64,000 bases of DNA from an uncultured Desulfosporosinus sp. GTDB taxonomy: Bacteria; Bacillota; Desulfitobacteriia; Desulfitobacteriales; Desulfitobacteriaceae. Made by a program: the position numbers and the translations under genes. The stretch covers positions 48,638 to 112,637 of the forward strand of contig CAKMJS010000054.1 of the NCBI GenBank assembly GCA_927405585.1. Reading direction: 5' to 3'. The notes under the pieces are model-generated. The model saw only the letters and a program-made list of their open reading frames with translations, was not told the origin of the DNA and did not search any database. Below, in pieces: positions 38,337 to 46,887 of the stretch. How positions within the stretch are numbered: the stretch's first letter is position 1; each line of letters opens with the position of its first letter.

Positions 38337-39317
38337 TTACCTTCTTTTATCAGCGAGATCCCGTAGGGTCGTAATCTCTTGCTCAGTCATATTATCCGGT
38401 AAAACAATGGATAGTTCTACAAAAAGATCCCCCTGTTGGAGAGGATTTTCTAAATTTGGTAACCCTTTTCCCTTTAATCGAAATTTCTTCCCACTTTGGG
38501 ATAGAGTAGGAATTTTGAGACTAACTTCTCCTCCAAAAGTATGGATACTAGCCTCCCCACCTAAAATGGCCTTGTAGAAGTCAATCGGTAAGTCTGTCCG
38601 TAAATCATCCCCATCGCGGATGAATCGCGCATGAGGACTTACAGTTACGTTTAAATAGAGATTACCATTAGGCCCGCCTGATATTCCAAGACCGCCTTGG
38701 CCTGTAAGCCGCACCTTAGAACCCGTGCGGACACCTTTTGGAATTTTGGCTTCGATTTGTTTTTCTCCTGTTCGGATGAGGCGTGTTGTTCCGTGATAAG
38801 TTTCTTCGAGGGTGACTTGAACTTCGACTTCATGGTCCTGACCGGCACGTGCTCTTCTGACGGTAGAACCTCCGCTGAACCCGCGGCCTTGAGCACCGCC
38901 CCCGCCAAAGAGGGTTGAGAAGAAATCTGAGTATCCGTCTCCACCAAAACCGCCCGCTCTGCCAGAGCCACCGAACATCTCTGCAAAGTCTTCTGGTGAC
39001 ATAGTGTGGGTTTGACTCCCGCCACCCCCTCCGCCCGGATTCGTTTGCCAGCGGTCCCAATTGTAGTCTCCACGTCCTCCACGACTCTTCCATTGTTGAT
39101 AGTCCTGTCGAAGTTCATCATATTTACGTCGCTTCTCAGGGTCGCTAATCGCTTGATAAGCTTCCATAGCGTCTTTAAATTTCGCTTCAGCTGCTTTGTC
39201 TCCAGGATTAACATCAGGGTGGTATTTTTTAGCTAATTTTTGATATGCTTTTTTTATGGTTTTTGCATCCGCGTCTGGTGAAACACCAAGACCGTCATAA
39301 TAATCTTTAAAATCCAT
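38337..39317 (-). CDS. DnaJ-class co-chaperone (CbpA-like)
   Basis: A 326-residue J-domain protein: J domain 1-70 with the HPD motif (KKYHPDVNPGDK), a Gly/Phe-rich region (about 90-150), then two C-terminal substrate-binding domains (CTD I/II; GTGGLGISGGPNGNLYL-like segment). The Cys-rich zinc finger of canonical DnaJ is absent, which makes it CbpA/DnaJB-like. It should stimulate DnaK and, with clpB right behind it, form an Hsp40-Hsp100 refolding pair. Expressed from a CtsR-like-operator promoter. Confidence 0.92.
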   Translation of the reverse strand: MDFKDYYDGLGVSPDADAKTIKKAYQKLAKKYHPDVNPGDKAAEAKFKDAMEAYQAISDPEKRRKYDELRQDYQQWKSRGGRGDYNWDRWQTNPGGGGGGSQTHTMSPEDFAEMFGGSGRAGGFGGDGYSDFFSTLFGGGGAQGRGFSGGSTVRRARAGQDHEVEVQVTLEETYHGTTRLIRTGEKQIEAKIPKGVRTGSKVRLTGQGGLGISGGPNGNLYLNVTVSPHARFIRDGDDLRTDLPIDFYKAILGGEASIHTFGGEVSLKIPTLSQSGKKFRLKGKGLPNLENPLQQGDLFVELSIVLPDNMTEQEITTLRDLADKRR

Positions 39318-39426
39318 TCTCTCACCTCATATATCGTTTTGAAACTTAGAATAATTTTAGACATTAATACTTTCCCTCGACCTGTTAGCTTGGGATATAT
39401 TGGAGTATATTTTCCTTTATAACTAA

Positions 39427-39455
39427 ATTATATTCTCTTTTATAACGAAGGTCAA
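39427..39455 (-). promoter_or_regulatory. Sigma-A promoter of dnaJ-clpB
   Basis: On the minus strand: TTGACC (39450-39455), an exact 17-base spacer, and TATAAT (39427-39432). Transcription would start around 39419, about 100 bases before the dnaJ-like start codon. Confidence 0.8.
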
Positions 39456-39466
39456 TAATGGTCAGA
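39450..39466 (+). promoter_or_regulatory. CtsR-like operator over the -35 box
   Basis: Two tandem heptads, GGTCAAT and GGTCAGA, separated by AAT. The CtsR consensus is RGTCAAA-NAN-RGTCAAA, so each heptad differs at one base and the spacer fits. One heptad overlaps the -35 element, a typical repressor position, and clpB is a classical CtsR target. No CIRCE element was seen. Confidence 0.7.
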
Positions 39467-39528
39467 CATTTTTCTTGATGGAAACTAAATAGTTTTTGTG
39501 AAACATTGCAATCTAACCCCATTGCATG

Positions 39529-39565
39529 AATAAGTGGCTTACAAGGCACTTGTAAGCCACTTATT
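39529..39565. terminator. Terminator after lipid-kinase gene
   Basis: A perfect 16-bp stem (39529-39544 and 39550-39565), 12 bases downstream of the minus-strand lipid-kinase stop. It separates that gene from the dnaJ-clpB promoter. Confidence 0.8.
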
Positions 39566-39576
39566 GTATCTGTTAT

Positions 39577-40506
39577 TTATCCCCATAGACATAAGGCTTT
39601 GGGATGCAGGCTGAACTTGAGTGGTGCCTGACCTGGTTGTTCGCCATCAATATCCAGCAGAGCCTTTTCTAGGGTTTTGATTATAACGGAGCTTCCACGA
39701 TGCACTGTAACTCCAGGGATCTCCAAATGCGTCCCCTTATAGAGTTTAGGTATATGTCGCAAGAGCATCAGGGTAGAAAAATCGCCCAAGCAGACTACAT
39801 CAAATAATCCATCATCAAGCTCAGCATGAGGCGCAATCATCATTCCTCCGCCGATATAGCGACCGTTAGCCACCATGATACTGTTAAGGCGTCCTTCAAA
39901 GATCAGTTCCCCATCGATTTCGCAGGACATAACTTTATTGCGATAACTCAGAATACTTATTACGGAACCAATTAAGAAGGATAGCTTACCACCCAACAGT
40001 TTACTTTGCTTGTTGACACGAGCAACTGTCTCTCCGCCTAAGCCGACATCAGCGACATTAAGAAAATAGCGGTTCGTCTGCAGTAAATTTTCGTCTAGAA
40101 AGTGTACTTCTCCAACATCGATCAAGCGTTTTTGGCCTTTGCGTAAAACCTCGAGAAACCCCTCAATTCCTCTGGTAATCTGCAATGTGCGAATCAAGTC
40201 CCCACCAGTACCATGAGAAAATATGGCAAGCTCAGCTTCAGTATTAATTAGTTGACCGTTTGAGAAAAAACCATTAACAACCTCATTCATGGTCCCATCT
40301 CCACCAACAGCTATGATATGGGTATAGCCCTCTTTCAAGATCCTTTGAGTAACTTGCGTTGCATCCCCCGGCTCAGTTGTATACTCAAAATCAATCTGAT
40401 ATCCGTCTGCTCGGAGACGGTTTAAATACTCAGGCCACCGTTTCCTCGTGTTGCCATTGGCAGATTGTGGATTTACGACTGCAAACCATCTATCGTTTCT
40501 TAACAT
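39577..40506 (-). CDS. Diacylglycerol/lipid kinase family protein
   Basis: A 309-residue protein of the DgkB/YegS/BmrU lipid-kinase family. The N-terminal FAVVNPQSANGNTRKRWPEY and the nucleotide-binding GGDGTMNEVVNGF near 80 are clear, with GTGGDLIRTL and the later GRYIGGGMMIAPHAELDDG. It should phosphorylate diacylglycerol or a related lipid at the membrane surface; DgkB itself recycles diacylglycerol from lipoteichoic acid synthesis. The usual length is seen. It ends at a strong hairpin and is separate from the genes around. Confidence 0.9.
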   Translation of the reverse strand: MLRNDRWFAVVNPQSANGNTRKRWPEYLNRLRADGYQIDFEYTTEPGDATQVTQRILKEGYTHIIAVGGDGTMNEVVNGFFSNGQLINTEAELAIFSHGTGGDLIRTLQITRGIEGFLEVLRKGQKRLIDVGEVHFLDENLLQTNRYFLNVADVGLGGETVARVNKQSKLLGGKLSFLIGSVISILSYRNKVMSCEIDGELIFEGRLNSIMVANGRYIGGGMMIAPHAELDDGLFDVVCLGDFSTLMLLRHIPKLYKGTHLEIPGVTVHRGSSVIIKTLEKALLDIDGEQPGQAPLKFSLHPKALCLWG

Positions 40507-40644
40507 TTAGAAAAGTACTCCCCTTTTCTTGCAGACCCTCCGCATAAATAAAAATTATGAGGTTTCTACCCAATTTAGGGATTTCGACATCTAATGTTAA
40601 ATATCCTTTTCCAAAAGATATGCTACTTCTCGAAAGGGTTAAAC

Positions 40645-42396
40645 TTACTTCTCGTTAGTTGATCGTATACAGGCTATACGATTCATGACATCAGCTTTTA
40701 TCTTGTGTAGAGTATCTTCCGCCTTAGAGAGAGTGTCTGACTTTACAGAGAAGTAAAACTTAATTTTCGGTTCAGTTCCAGAAGGTCGCACCATGACGAA
40801 ACCTCCACCCTTAAAGGAAAATCGTAAGACATTCGATCGGGGCAGCGTGAGTGAATAGGTTTGATTCGTCAAATTACTTTTACCGATACGTTGTTCATAA
40901 TCATCCATTTTTTCAATCTTTGTCCCGCCCAATTCTTGTATTTCTTCCAGTCGAAGCGCATCCATGATCTTGGCTATTTCCTCTTTTCCTTGAATTCCCT
41001 CCAGAGTGAGGGACTCTTGATCATCAAGGTAATATCCAAATTGTTTATAAATACTCTCCAGCACATCAATCAGGCTACGTCCTTCAACCTGTTGATAATA
41101 AAGGGCTGCTTCTGCCAAAAGGACAGAGGCAATAATTGCGTCTTTATCCCGAACAAAATCCCCAGCAAGATACCCATAACTTTCTTCGAAACCAAACTGG
41201 AAGGTCCCCCAGCCTTCCTCTTCCATCTCTTTTTCTTTTTCAGCAATAAATTTAAAGCCTGTGAGTACGTTTTCTACGCGTACATTGAAATTGTGAGCCA
41301 CCTCATCTGCTAAATCAGTTGAGGCGATTGTTTTAATAATCGTCGCGTTATCAGGCAGGACTCCTAAGGCCTTTTTTTGAGATAGAATATAGTAAGTTAA
41401 CAAAACCCCAATTTGATTTCCACTCAGTTGTGTAAACTCCCCTTGGGGATCTCGTAAGACTACGCCTAAACGATCACCATCTGGATCAGTCGCCATTAGA
41501 AGGTCGGCTTGCATTTCGGTCCCGTATTTCCGAGCGAGTTCGAAAGTAGCTGGAATTTCCGGATTCGGGTAAGGAACCGTTGTGAATTCCGGGTCGGGGA
41601 GTTCCTGCTCAGGTACAACGGTTACCGAGCTAAAACCTAGTTCTGCTAAAGCCCTTCTGACAAGTATGTTACCAGCTCCATGCAGAGGGGTATAAATGAT
41701 CCGAAGCTCTTTCCCTTTTTTGAGGTCAAGATCCGGGTGCAGTGCAAGTTCAAGGACACCCGCAAGGTAAGGTTTATCGATTTCCTCACCGATAATTTCA
41801 AGTAAACCACTGCTCTTCGCCATCTGAAGGGGCATTGGTTCTAACCCCAGCCAATTTTCCCGCGCTTCAATACGAGCCAGAATCTGGTCTGCTTTCAGGG
41901 GAGGAACCTGTCCACCGTCCTCCCAATATACTTTAAAACCGTTATATGCTTTGGCATTGTGACTGGCCGTCACAACGATTCCTCCGAGTGCATTCAATCG
42001 GCGTACCGCAAAAGAAAGTTCTGGAGTAGGACGTAGGGCATCAAAGAGATACGCTTTAACTCCATTCTGAGCTAGCACCAAGGCGGCTTCGAGGGCGAAT
42101 TCTTGAGAGTATTTTCGAGAGTCATAGGCGATAACCACTCCACGTTTCATACCCTCTGGCCCGTGATCACAAATACATTCTGCCAACCCCTGGGTAGCTT
42201 TTCGGATGACATATTTGTTCATTCGATTAGTGCCTGCAGCCATAATTCCCCGTAAACCGCCCGTACCAAATTCAAGATCCGCATAGAAACGGTCCTCAAT
42301 TTCTTTCGGATCAGTCAATTGACCAAGTTCATGGCGTGTTTCTTCATCAAAGTAGGGGTGTTCCGACCATAAGCGATAGCGTTCTTGAAAGCTCAT
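40645..42396 (-). CDS. Phosphoglucomutase/phosphomannomutase
   Basis: A 583-residue alpha-D-phosphohexomutase of the PgcA type. The phosphoserine loop is VTASHNAKAYNG, the metal loop MATDPDGDRLG, the sugar-binding loop FGFEESYGYLAG and the phosphate-binding loop VRPSGTEPKIKFY. It interconverts hexose 1- and 6-phosphates, feeding cell-wall and glycolipid synthesis. The start is set at 42396 downstream of GGGAGG; an in-frame ATG eight codons earlier overlaps this site. A lone gene, with a lipid kinase downstream. Confidence 0.93.
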   Translation of the reverse strand: MSFQERYRLWSEHPYFDEETRHELGQLTDPKEIEDRFYADLEFGTGGLRGIMAAGTNRMNKYVIRKATQGLAECICDHGPEGMKRGVVIAYDSRKYSQEFALEAALVLAQNGVKAYLFDALRPTPELSFAVRRLNALGGIVVTASHNAKAYNGFKVYWEDGGQVPPLKADQILARIEARENWLGLEPMPLQMAKSSGLLEIIGEEIDKPYLAGVLELALHPDLDLKKGKELRIIYTPLHGAGNILVRRALAELGFSSVTVVPEQELPDPEFTTVPYPNPEIPATFELARKYGTEMQADLLMATDPDGDRLGVVLRDPQGEFTQLSGNQIGVLLTYYILSQKKALGVLPDNATIIKTIASTDLADEVAHNFNVRVENVLTGFKFIAEKEKEMEEEGWGTFQFGFEESYGYLAGDFVRDKDAIIASVLLAEAALYYQQVEGRSLIDVLESIYKQFGYYLDDQESLTLEGIQGKEEIAKIMDALRLEEIQELGGTKIEKMDDYEQRIGKSNLTNQTYSLTLPRSNVLRFSFKGGGFVMVRPSGTEPKIKFYFSVKSDTLSKAEDTLHKIKADVMNRIACIRSTNEK

Positions 42397-42487
42397 CCTA
42401 CTTCTACCTCCCTTTATCATTCATACACTGTTAATTGGCTAATATTTACTATTATGGAGTATAGCATACTCTAAGTAAATTGAACAA

Positions 42488-42513
42488 ATAAAAACCTCAG
42501 TCTAAGACTGAGG
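42488..42513 (-). terminator. Terminator overlapping degV stop codon
   Basis: CCTCAGTCT and AGACTGAGG form a 9-bp stem around the TAG stop itself on the minus strand, followed by TTTTTATTTG. It is a compact intrinsic terminator sharing bases with the last codons. Confidence 0.85.
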
Positions 42514-43395
42514 TAGTAAAACAGGTGAAATTATGACCCCAACAAGTCCAGGGCCGGTATGAACCCCCATAACAGGGCTAATCTGATTAAATAATAATTC
42601 ATTGATGTTCGGAAGTTCCCGCGCCTTCTGCCATAAAATTCGCGCTTCCTGCTCAGCACCGCCATGAACGATCGCAACGTTAAAGCTCCCTCCCTGAGTG
42701 CTTTCAATTAAAATATCATATAGCTTTTTCAGGGATTGATCTCTGCCGCGGACCTTCGCTGTGGTTATGTATTTTCCTTCAGAATTCACGGAAATAATCG
42801 GTTTAATATTTAAAAGTTCACCAATGGTGCCGGAAACGTAGCCAATACGTCCACCACGTTTAAGATATTCGAGCGTAGAAAGCACAAAATAGAGTTTTGT
42901 ATGTTGAGAGACAGTCTTTGCTACATTAACTACACCTTGAAAATTATTTGATTCCTGAAGCTGACGGGCTGCTTCCAGCACCGGAAAACCCAAACCCATG
43001 GAAAGCGCTTTTGAATCCACTACTTCAATGATCATCTCTTTATATTCTTGGGCAACTTGAAATATCGTTTCGTAAGTTGCACTTAAGCCACTTGAAATAT
43101 GCATTGATAGAACGTGTGTAACCTTAGCATCTCTTAACCGGTTAAAAACAGTTGAAATTTCGGACGGAGAAGGTAAGGATGTTGTAGGAACCTCAATTTC
43201 CATATTGTTATAAACTTCATCTGGACTGATATTAATGCCATCGAGATACTCTCGATCTTTGTACACAACGTGTAAAGGAATGATTTCGATCCCAAACTCC
43301 TTAATCATTTCTGGTGACAAATCACTCGTACTGTCTGTTACAATCGCAATCTTAGGGACACTCGGTGGCTTTGAAGTTTCTAGCATGAGACACAA
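42502..43395 (-). CDS. DegV family fatty-acid-binding protein
   Basis: A 297-residue DegV protein with IVTDSTSDLSPEMI, TTSLPSPSEI, SMHISSGLSATYE, VDSKALSMGLG and LKRGGRIGYVSG, all matching the family. It should bind a fatty acid in the manner of FakB. This is the second DegV protein in the window; the two are not adjacent and differ considerably. The start at 43395 could be either of two ATGs (M1 or M3). Confidence 0.92.
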   Translation of the reverse strand: MCLMLETSKPPSVPKIAIVTDSTSDLSPEMIKEFGIEIIPLHVVYKDREYLDGINISPDEVYNNMEIEVPTTSLPSPSEISTVFNRLRDAKVTHVLSMHISSGLSATYETIFQVAQEYKEMIIEVVDSKALSMGLGFPVLEAARQLQESNNFQGVVNVAKTVSQHTKLYFVLSTLEYLKRGGRIGYVSGTIGELLNIKPIISVNSEGKYITTAKVRGRDQSLKKLYDILIESTQGGSFNVAIVHGGAEQEARILWQKARELPNINELLFNQISPVMGVHTGPGLVGVIISPVLLPQS

Positions 43396-43478
43396 TTCCT
43401 TTCCATTCTAATAATTTTTTAGGCATATAGTATTATATCATAATATTTGACAGACTGGTCAAGAAGGTTATCGGAATA

Positions 43479-44060
43479 TTAAGATATTGTTAAGGCCTGT
43501 GTGGCTTTGCGTACATCGTCAAAGGCTGTTTGATGTTGTATAATTTCCCCGGCTTGATCAATCCCAGGAAAGAGACATGGTTGTGCATATTTTATATCTA
43601 ACATATGAAAGAAAGTTTGAATGGAGCGTTCCGCGCACTTAAACACATCTACTTTTTCTGTACCTGCAGTCGAGAGAAAAAGGCCAATACGTTCAGGTCC
43701 TGAAGGCTTGATCAAGGATTGATGATGGAGATATTTGCGTGCCCAAAACGTTTGCATCCGATCAATCATGATCTTGGTTTGACCATTAACCCCCATAAAA
43801 AAAATAGGAGCAGCGATGATAAATCGATCAGCTTGGATCAGCTTTTCTTGAAGCTTGAGGAGGTCATCATTTATTATGCATATCCCTTTAGCTGAGCATG
43901 CATTACACCCTTGACATGGAGTAATGTGGAGGTCGGAAAGATAAACTAACTCTGTTCTATGCCCCTCGTGTTGGGCAGTTTTCATTGCTTCTAAGAGTAA
44001 ACTAGTTGTATTGCCATTACGACGTGGGCTGCATGCTATACCAAGTACTGATAATGTCAT
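43479..44060 (-). CDS. Flavodoxin-like NADPH-dependent FMN reductase
   Basis: A 193-residue flavoprotein: N-terminal GIACSPRRNGNTTSLLLEAM is the FMN phosphate-binding loop, then CQGCNACSAKGIC, a cysteine-rich segment as in iron-sulfur flavoproteins of anaerobes, and IIAAPIFFMGVNGQTKIMIDRMQ (read in parts) typical of the family. It probably transfers electrons with FMN and perhaps a [4Fe-4S] cluster. Substrate unknown. No partner gene is near. Confidence 0.82.
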   Translation of the reverse strand: MTLSVLGIACSPRRNGNTTSLLLEAMKTAQHEGHRTELVYLSDLHITPCQGCNACSAKGICIINDDLLKLQEKLIQADRFIIAAPIFFMGVNGQTKIMIDRMQTFWARKYLHHQSLIKPSGPERIGLFLSTAGTEKVDVFKCAERSIQTFFHMLDIKYAQPCLFPGIDQAGEIIQHQTAFDDVRKATQALTIS

Positions 44061-44145
44061 TAGTACTTCGACTCCATTCTGTGTTATTCATTTTAAACTA
44101 GACAGAAAATATATTTTATTAGCGGAAGTCCACGAACATTTGTAC

Positions 44146-44165
44146 GGGCAATTCATGAATTGCCC
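44146..44165. repeat. 20-bp perfect palindrome, dispersed-repeat-like
   Basis: GGGCAATTCATGAATTGCCC is a perfect palindrome, flanked by AC and TAC. From memory, palindromes of this GGGCAATTCATGAATTGCCC type recur in many bacterial genomes as short dispersed repeats. Only one copy is seen in this window. Confidence 0.55.
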
Positions 44166-44195
44166 TACATAAAGCATATACTAATTCCAAGTATA

Positions 44196-44231
44196 AAAGC
44201 GAGCTTCTTATCTTATTAAGAAACTCGCTTT
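44196..44231 (-). terminator. Terminator-like hairpin
   Basis: AAAGCGAGCTTCTTA and TTAAGAAACTCGCTTT form a stem with one mismatch (44196-44210, 44216-44231), downstream of the 34-residue frame on the minus strand. Confidence 0.6.
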
Positions 44232-44325
44232 CATATTTGGCTTTTAGTGAATGGATCATAGTTGTTCAGGTTACAATTTAGGATTAGGATCTGGGTCAAA
44301 AATACCGCTCCCTTTCTGTAACTAC

Positions 44326-44430
44326 TTATCCTTCATCATGGACTTGGCGTTGCGTCTGTGTGGATTGAATTGGTTCTAGTCCAACGGACTCTAGAATGGC
44401 ATTGATCATTAATTGCTCTTTTTGTGTCAT
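44326..44430 (-). CDS. Small 34-residue protein
   Basis: ATG at 44430 to the stop at 44326, beginning MTQKEQLMINAILESVGLEP and ending RQVHDEG. A strong ribosome site (GAGAGGAG) lies 8 bases upstream, and a terminator-like hairpin follows at 44196-44231, so it has the look of a short stand-alone unit. The N-terminal half could form a helix; the C-terminal half is polar. I do not recognise a family. Confidence 0.55.
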   Translation of the reverse strand: MTQKEQLMINAILESVGLEPIQSTQTQRQVHDEG

Positions 44431-44619
44431 AAATTACTTCTCCTCTCTTTTTAGCTAGATCTTCATTATATACTAATTCTAAATAATTACAAGTGGTTTA
44501 TATTTTTACTTTATATTTATATATCGTTAACTTCTTACCAAGATGAAGTTTTTCGACGAAAACTGACCCATATTCACGTCAAACACCAGACTATATATTC
44601 TATGATAATGAGATTAAGT

Positions 44620-45429
44620 TTATGTCAATTCAACACACATTTCATCTTGTTTTGCCCTTGGGTATATACCTCGATCAGTTAGAAAACTAACAATTTTATC
44701 TTCAGGTTGATTTGTTAGTGACCATGAAGCATTAGACTGCCGTATAATTGTGGAAATCACTTCTGCTGCTCCGACTAAAGTTGTACTCCAAGCATCTAAA
44801 ACGAGGGTTGGGTTATCCTTAGCAAATAAGACGCCAGCAGAACCTGTAGAATTCATTACCGCAACTTTATTAACATGACGCTGAAGATAACCCTCTCTTC
44901 GCTGCCAGGCTGGATTAAAAGTAGCTCGACGACTCTCAAAATAATCTTCTAAGGGTATTGATTCAAGGGAACGTGACTCCACCTTAGGACAATCAATCTT
45001 AGATTGGATGCGATAAATATTGAGCTGTCGTATCTCAATGAAACCAATGGACTGATAGACTTTGTGTGCAGGATTTTGTTCTAAAACCTCAAGATAAACC
45101 CGCTTTAATCCTAAACTTCTAGCTACATCAAGTTCTATGCGCATTAACACAGTAAATAGACCTTTGCGTCGATAATATGGATCAATACTAGTCCCAGCAA
45201 TCCAGCCTTCATTGCCATCTATGGACAGCAAAGCAAACCCAACAATCTGATCCTCCACTAATATGGCCATGGAGTGTTGCAAAGAAACTTGACTTAGATC
45301 AAGCCAGACTCTCATATGCTCAGGAGTAAACGTCATATCGTAGTAATACCCACGCCAACAGCGGTTCCAAATATCAGTCAATTTATTGATATTGACATGT
45401 ATAAGTGCTGCTACTCGTATATTTTTCAT
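44620..45429 (-). CDS. GNAT family acetyltransferase
   Basis: A 269-residue protein. The N-terminal half is a GNAT domain with the acetyl-CoA motif TSIDPYYRRKGLFTVLM at about 85-100 and the YLEVLEQNPAHKVYQSIGF segment. The C-terminal half (about 145-269) resembles a second, degenerate GNAT-like domain, as in two-domain acetyltransferases. Substrate unknown. No ribosome site is clear (AAGTTGAG region precedes). It stands alone. Confidence 0.78.
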   Translation of the reverse strand: MKNIRVAALIHVNINKLTDIWNRCWRGYYYDMTFTPEHMRVWLDLSQVSLQHSMAILVEDQIVGFALLSIDGNEGWIAGTSIDPYYRRKGLFTVLMRIELDVARSLGLKRVYLEVLEQNPAHKVYQSIGFIEIRQLNIYRIQSKIDCPKVESRSLESIPLEDYFESRRATFNPAWQRREGYLQRHVNKVAVMNSTGSAGVLFAKDNPTLVLDAWSTTLVGAAEVISTIIRQSNASWSLTNQPEDKIVSFLTDRGIYPRAKQDEMCVELT

Positions 45430-45664
45430 AAGTTGAGCGTCACTTCATTTTCCGCAGTGTGTTAACTCCGCTGCTTTTCTATAATGTTTCTCTTAGAAAG
45501 GACGAATTCCCTGCATATCCTTTCATAGATTGAAGAAAATTAACTTGAATGAAGTTAATGAAAGGCGAGTATACAATTCGCACAAATCAAATTGCATAAA
45601 ATCAAAAAATGATATAACTTTAATTTAAATCAAACGATTCGATCTAACCTACAAACAAAAAGAT

Positions 45665-46438
45665 ATGTTGCCTTTGTTGACACAGATCACGGAGGATTTA
45701 CAAAAAGAAGACCTTCTGATTATTCACCTTGCCGAAGCCTTGGAATGCCCGCCAGATGATATTCTAGACTTTGATATTTTTCTGAATGAATATGAGAAAG
45801 GTTGTTTGGTTGGTCTGCAAAAAGAGTTTATCTCTAGTGGACGCCTTGATGATTTAGCAATGATTCATGCTGGTGTCTGGGCTCTTACTCAGGCTAAACC
45901 ATCATTATCGACTAAGGTCTTGGCCTGTTTTGATCATGAAGAATGCGGAAGCACTTCGAAGCAAGGAGCAGCGTCACCGTTTCTTGCCCACATTTTAGAA
46001 CGAATCCTCATCGCACAAAAAAAAGACCGAGAATCATATTTCCAAGCCTTAGCACATTCTTTTTTTATTTCCGCGGATATGGCCCATGCACTTCACCCCA
46101 ATGCCATGGAAAAGCATGATCCGGTTAATCGCCCAATCCTCAATGGGGGTCCAGTAATAAAAATTAGTGCTAATCAGAGTTACACAACCGATGCTGAATC
46201 CGCAGCCGTGTTCACAGCCCTCTGTCAGCACTCAGGCGTTCAATTTCAGAAATTTGTTAATCGTTCCGATGAACGAGGGGGATCGACCATTGGTCCTATT
46301 TCAAGCACTCATCTCGATATCCGTTCCGTCGATATCGGAAACCCTGTCTTAGCCATGCATTCAGTCCGAGAACTCGGAGGGGTTAAAGATCACTTCGCCA
46401 TCGCCAACGTCTTTACTACGTTCTTTGAGACACTATAA
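45665..46438 (+). pseudogene. M18 aminopeptidase, N-terminally truncated
   Basis: The 257 residues match the C-terminal 60% of M18 metallo-aminopeptidases (ApeA/DNPEP type). Visible metal or catalytic motifs are GRLDDLAMIHAG, CFDHEECGS, SADMAHALHPN and the final CHSVRE-like AMHSVRELGG. The N-terminal part (about 150-170 residues) with the first metal histidine (SHTD motif) is missing, and the sequence upstream (45430-45664) does not encode it in another frame that I can see. No ribosome site precedes the ATG. It is probably a decayed gene. It overlaps the DUF192 gene by 6 bases, tail to tail. Confidence 0.75.
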
Positions 46439-46798
46439 CTCTTCTTGCCCTTCCCATACCAATTCATCTCCAAGTTGTGTGCAGGTTACATTTCCCCATC
46501 CTGCAGGAAACTCAATGATACTGACAGCATTGCGAATAAGAGGTGAGATTCTCCAAGGACGTAGGTCATCAATTAGAGCACATATATGTCCCTCATTATC
46601 TAAAAACCACACTGAAAGCGGAAACTGCATACCCATCATATGAACTTGCTGGCAAGGATTAAGCAATAACCCTTCCCCAGGCAATAAGGAAGACCGGCCA
46701 AGTAAGCCGCGGAAACGGGTCCAATAGGAATCAGCTTTCCATACTTTCTCCCCTACTATTTGCCCTGTACGGAGGTTATGTAATCGCCCTATTTTCAT
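46433..46798 (-). CDS. DUF192 family protein
   Basis: A 121-residue DUF192 protein. The recognisable segments are VWKADSYWTRFRGLLGRSSL, the MHMMGMQFPLSVWFLD-like strand (QVHMMGMQFPLSVWFLDNEG, read in parts), then ISPLIRNAVSIIEFPAG. No signal peptide is seen, so it should be cytoplasmic. Function is unknown. It lies just downstream of the Tad locus on the same strand, 89 bases after the last tad gene, and may be read with it. Confidence 0.85.
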   Translation of the reverse strand: MKIGRLHNLRTGQIVGEKVWKADSYWTRFRGLLGRSSLLPGEGLLLNPCQQVHMMGMQFPLSVWFLDNEGHICALIDDLRPWRISPLIRNAVSIIEFPAGWGNVTCTQLGDELVWEGQEEL

Positions 46799-46887
46799 TG
46801 TTCCACTTTCCCTTCCGGCTTACTAATAATCACATGCCATAAAGTCTGAGAAATTTTCAGATTCATTACATTACTCTAGCAGTTATT

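Noticed and set aside
38651..39214. Long second frame inside the dnaJ-like gene
   Set aside because: Overlaps the J-domain and Gly-rich coding region; its composition reflects the other frame and no ribosome site is seen.
39318..39576. CIRCE (HrcA) element before dnaJ-like gene
   Set aside because: No TTAGCACTC-N9-GAGTGCTAA or close variant in this region.
40861..41313. 150-codon frame opposite the phosphohexomutase
   Set aside because: Antisense to conserved catalytic loops; phenylalanine-rich composition of a shadow frame.
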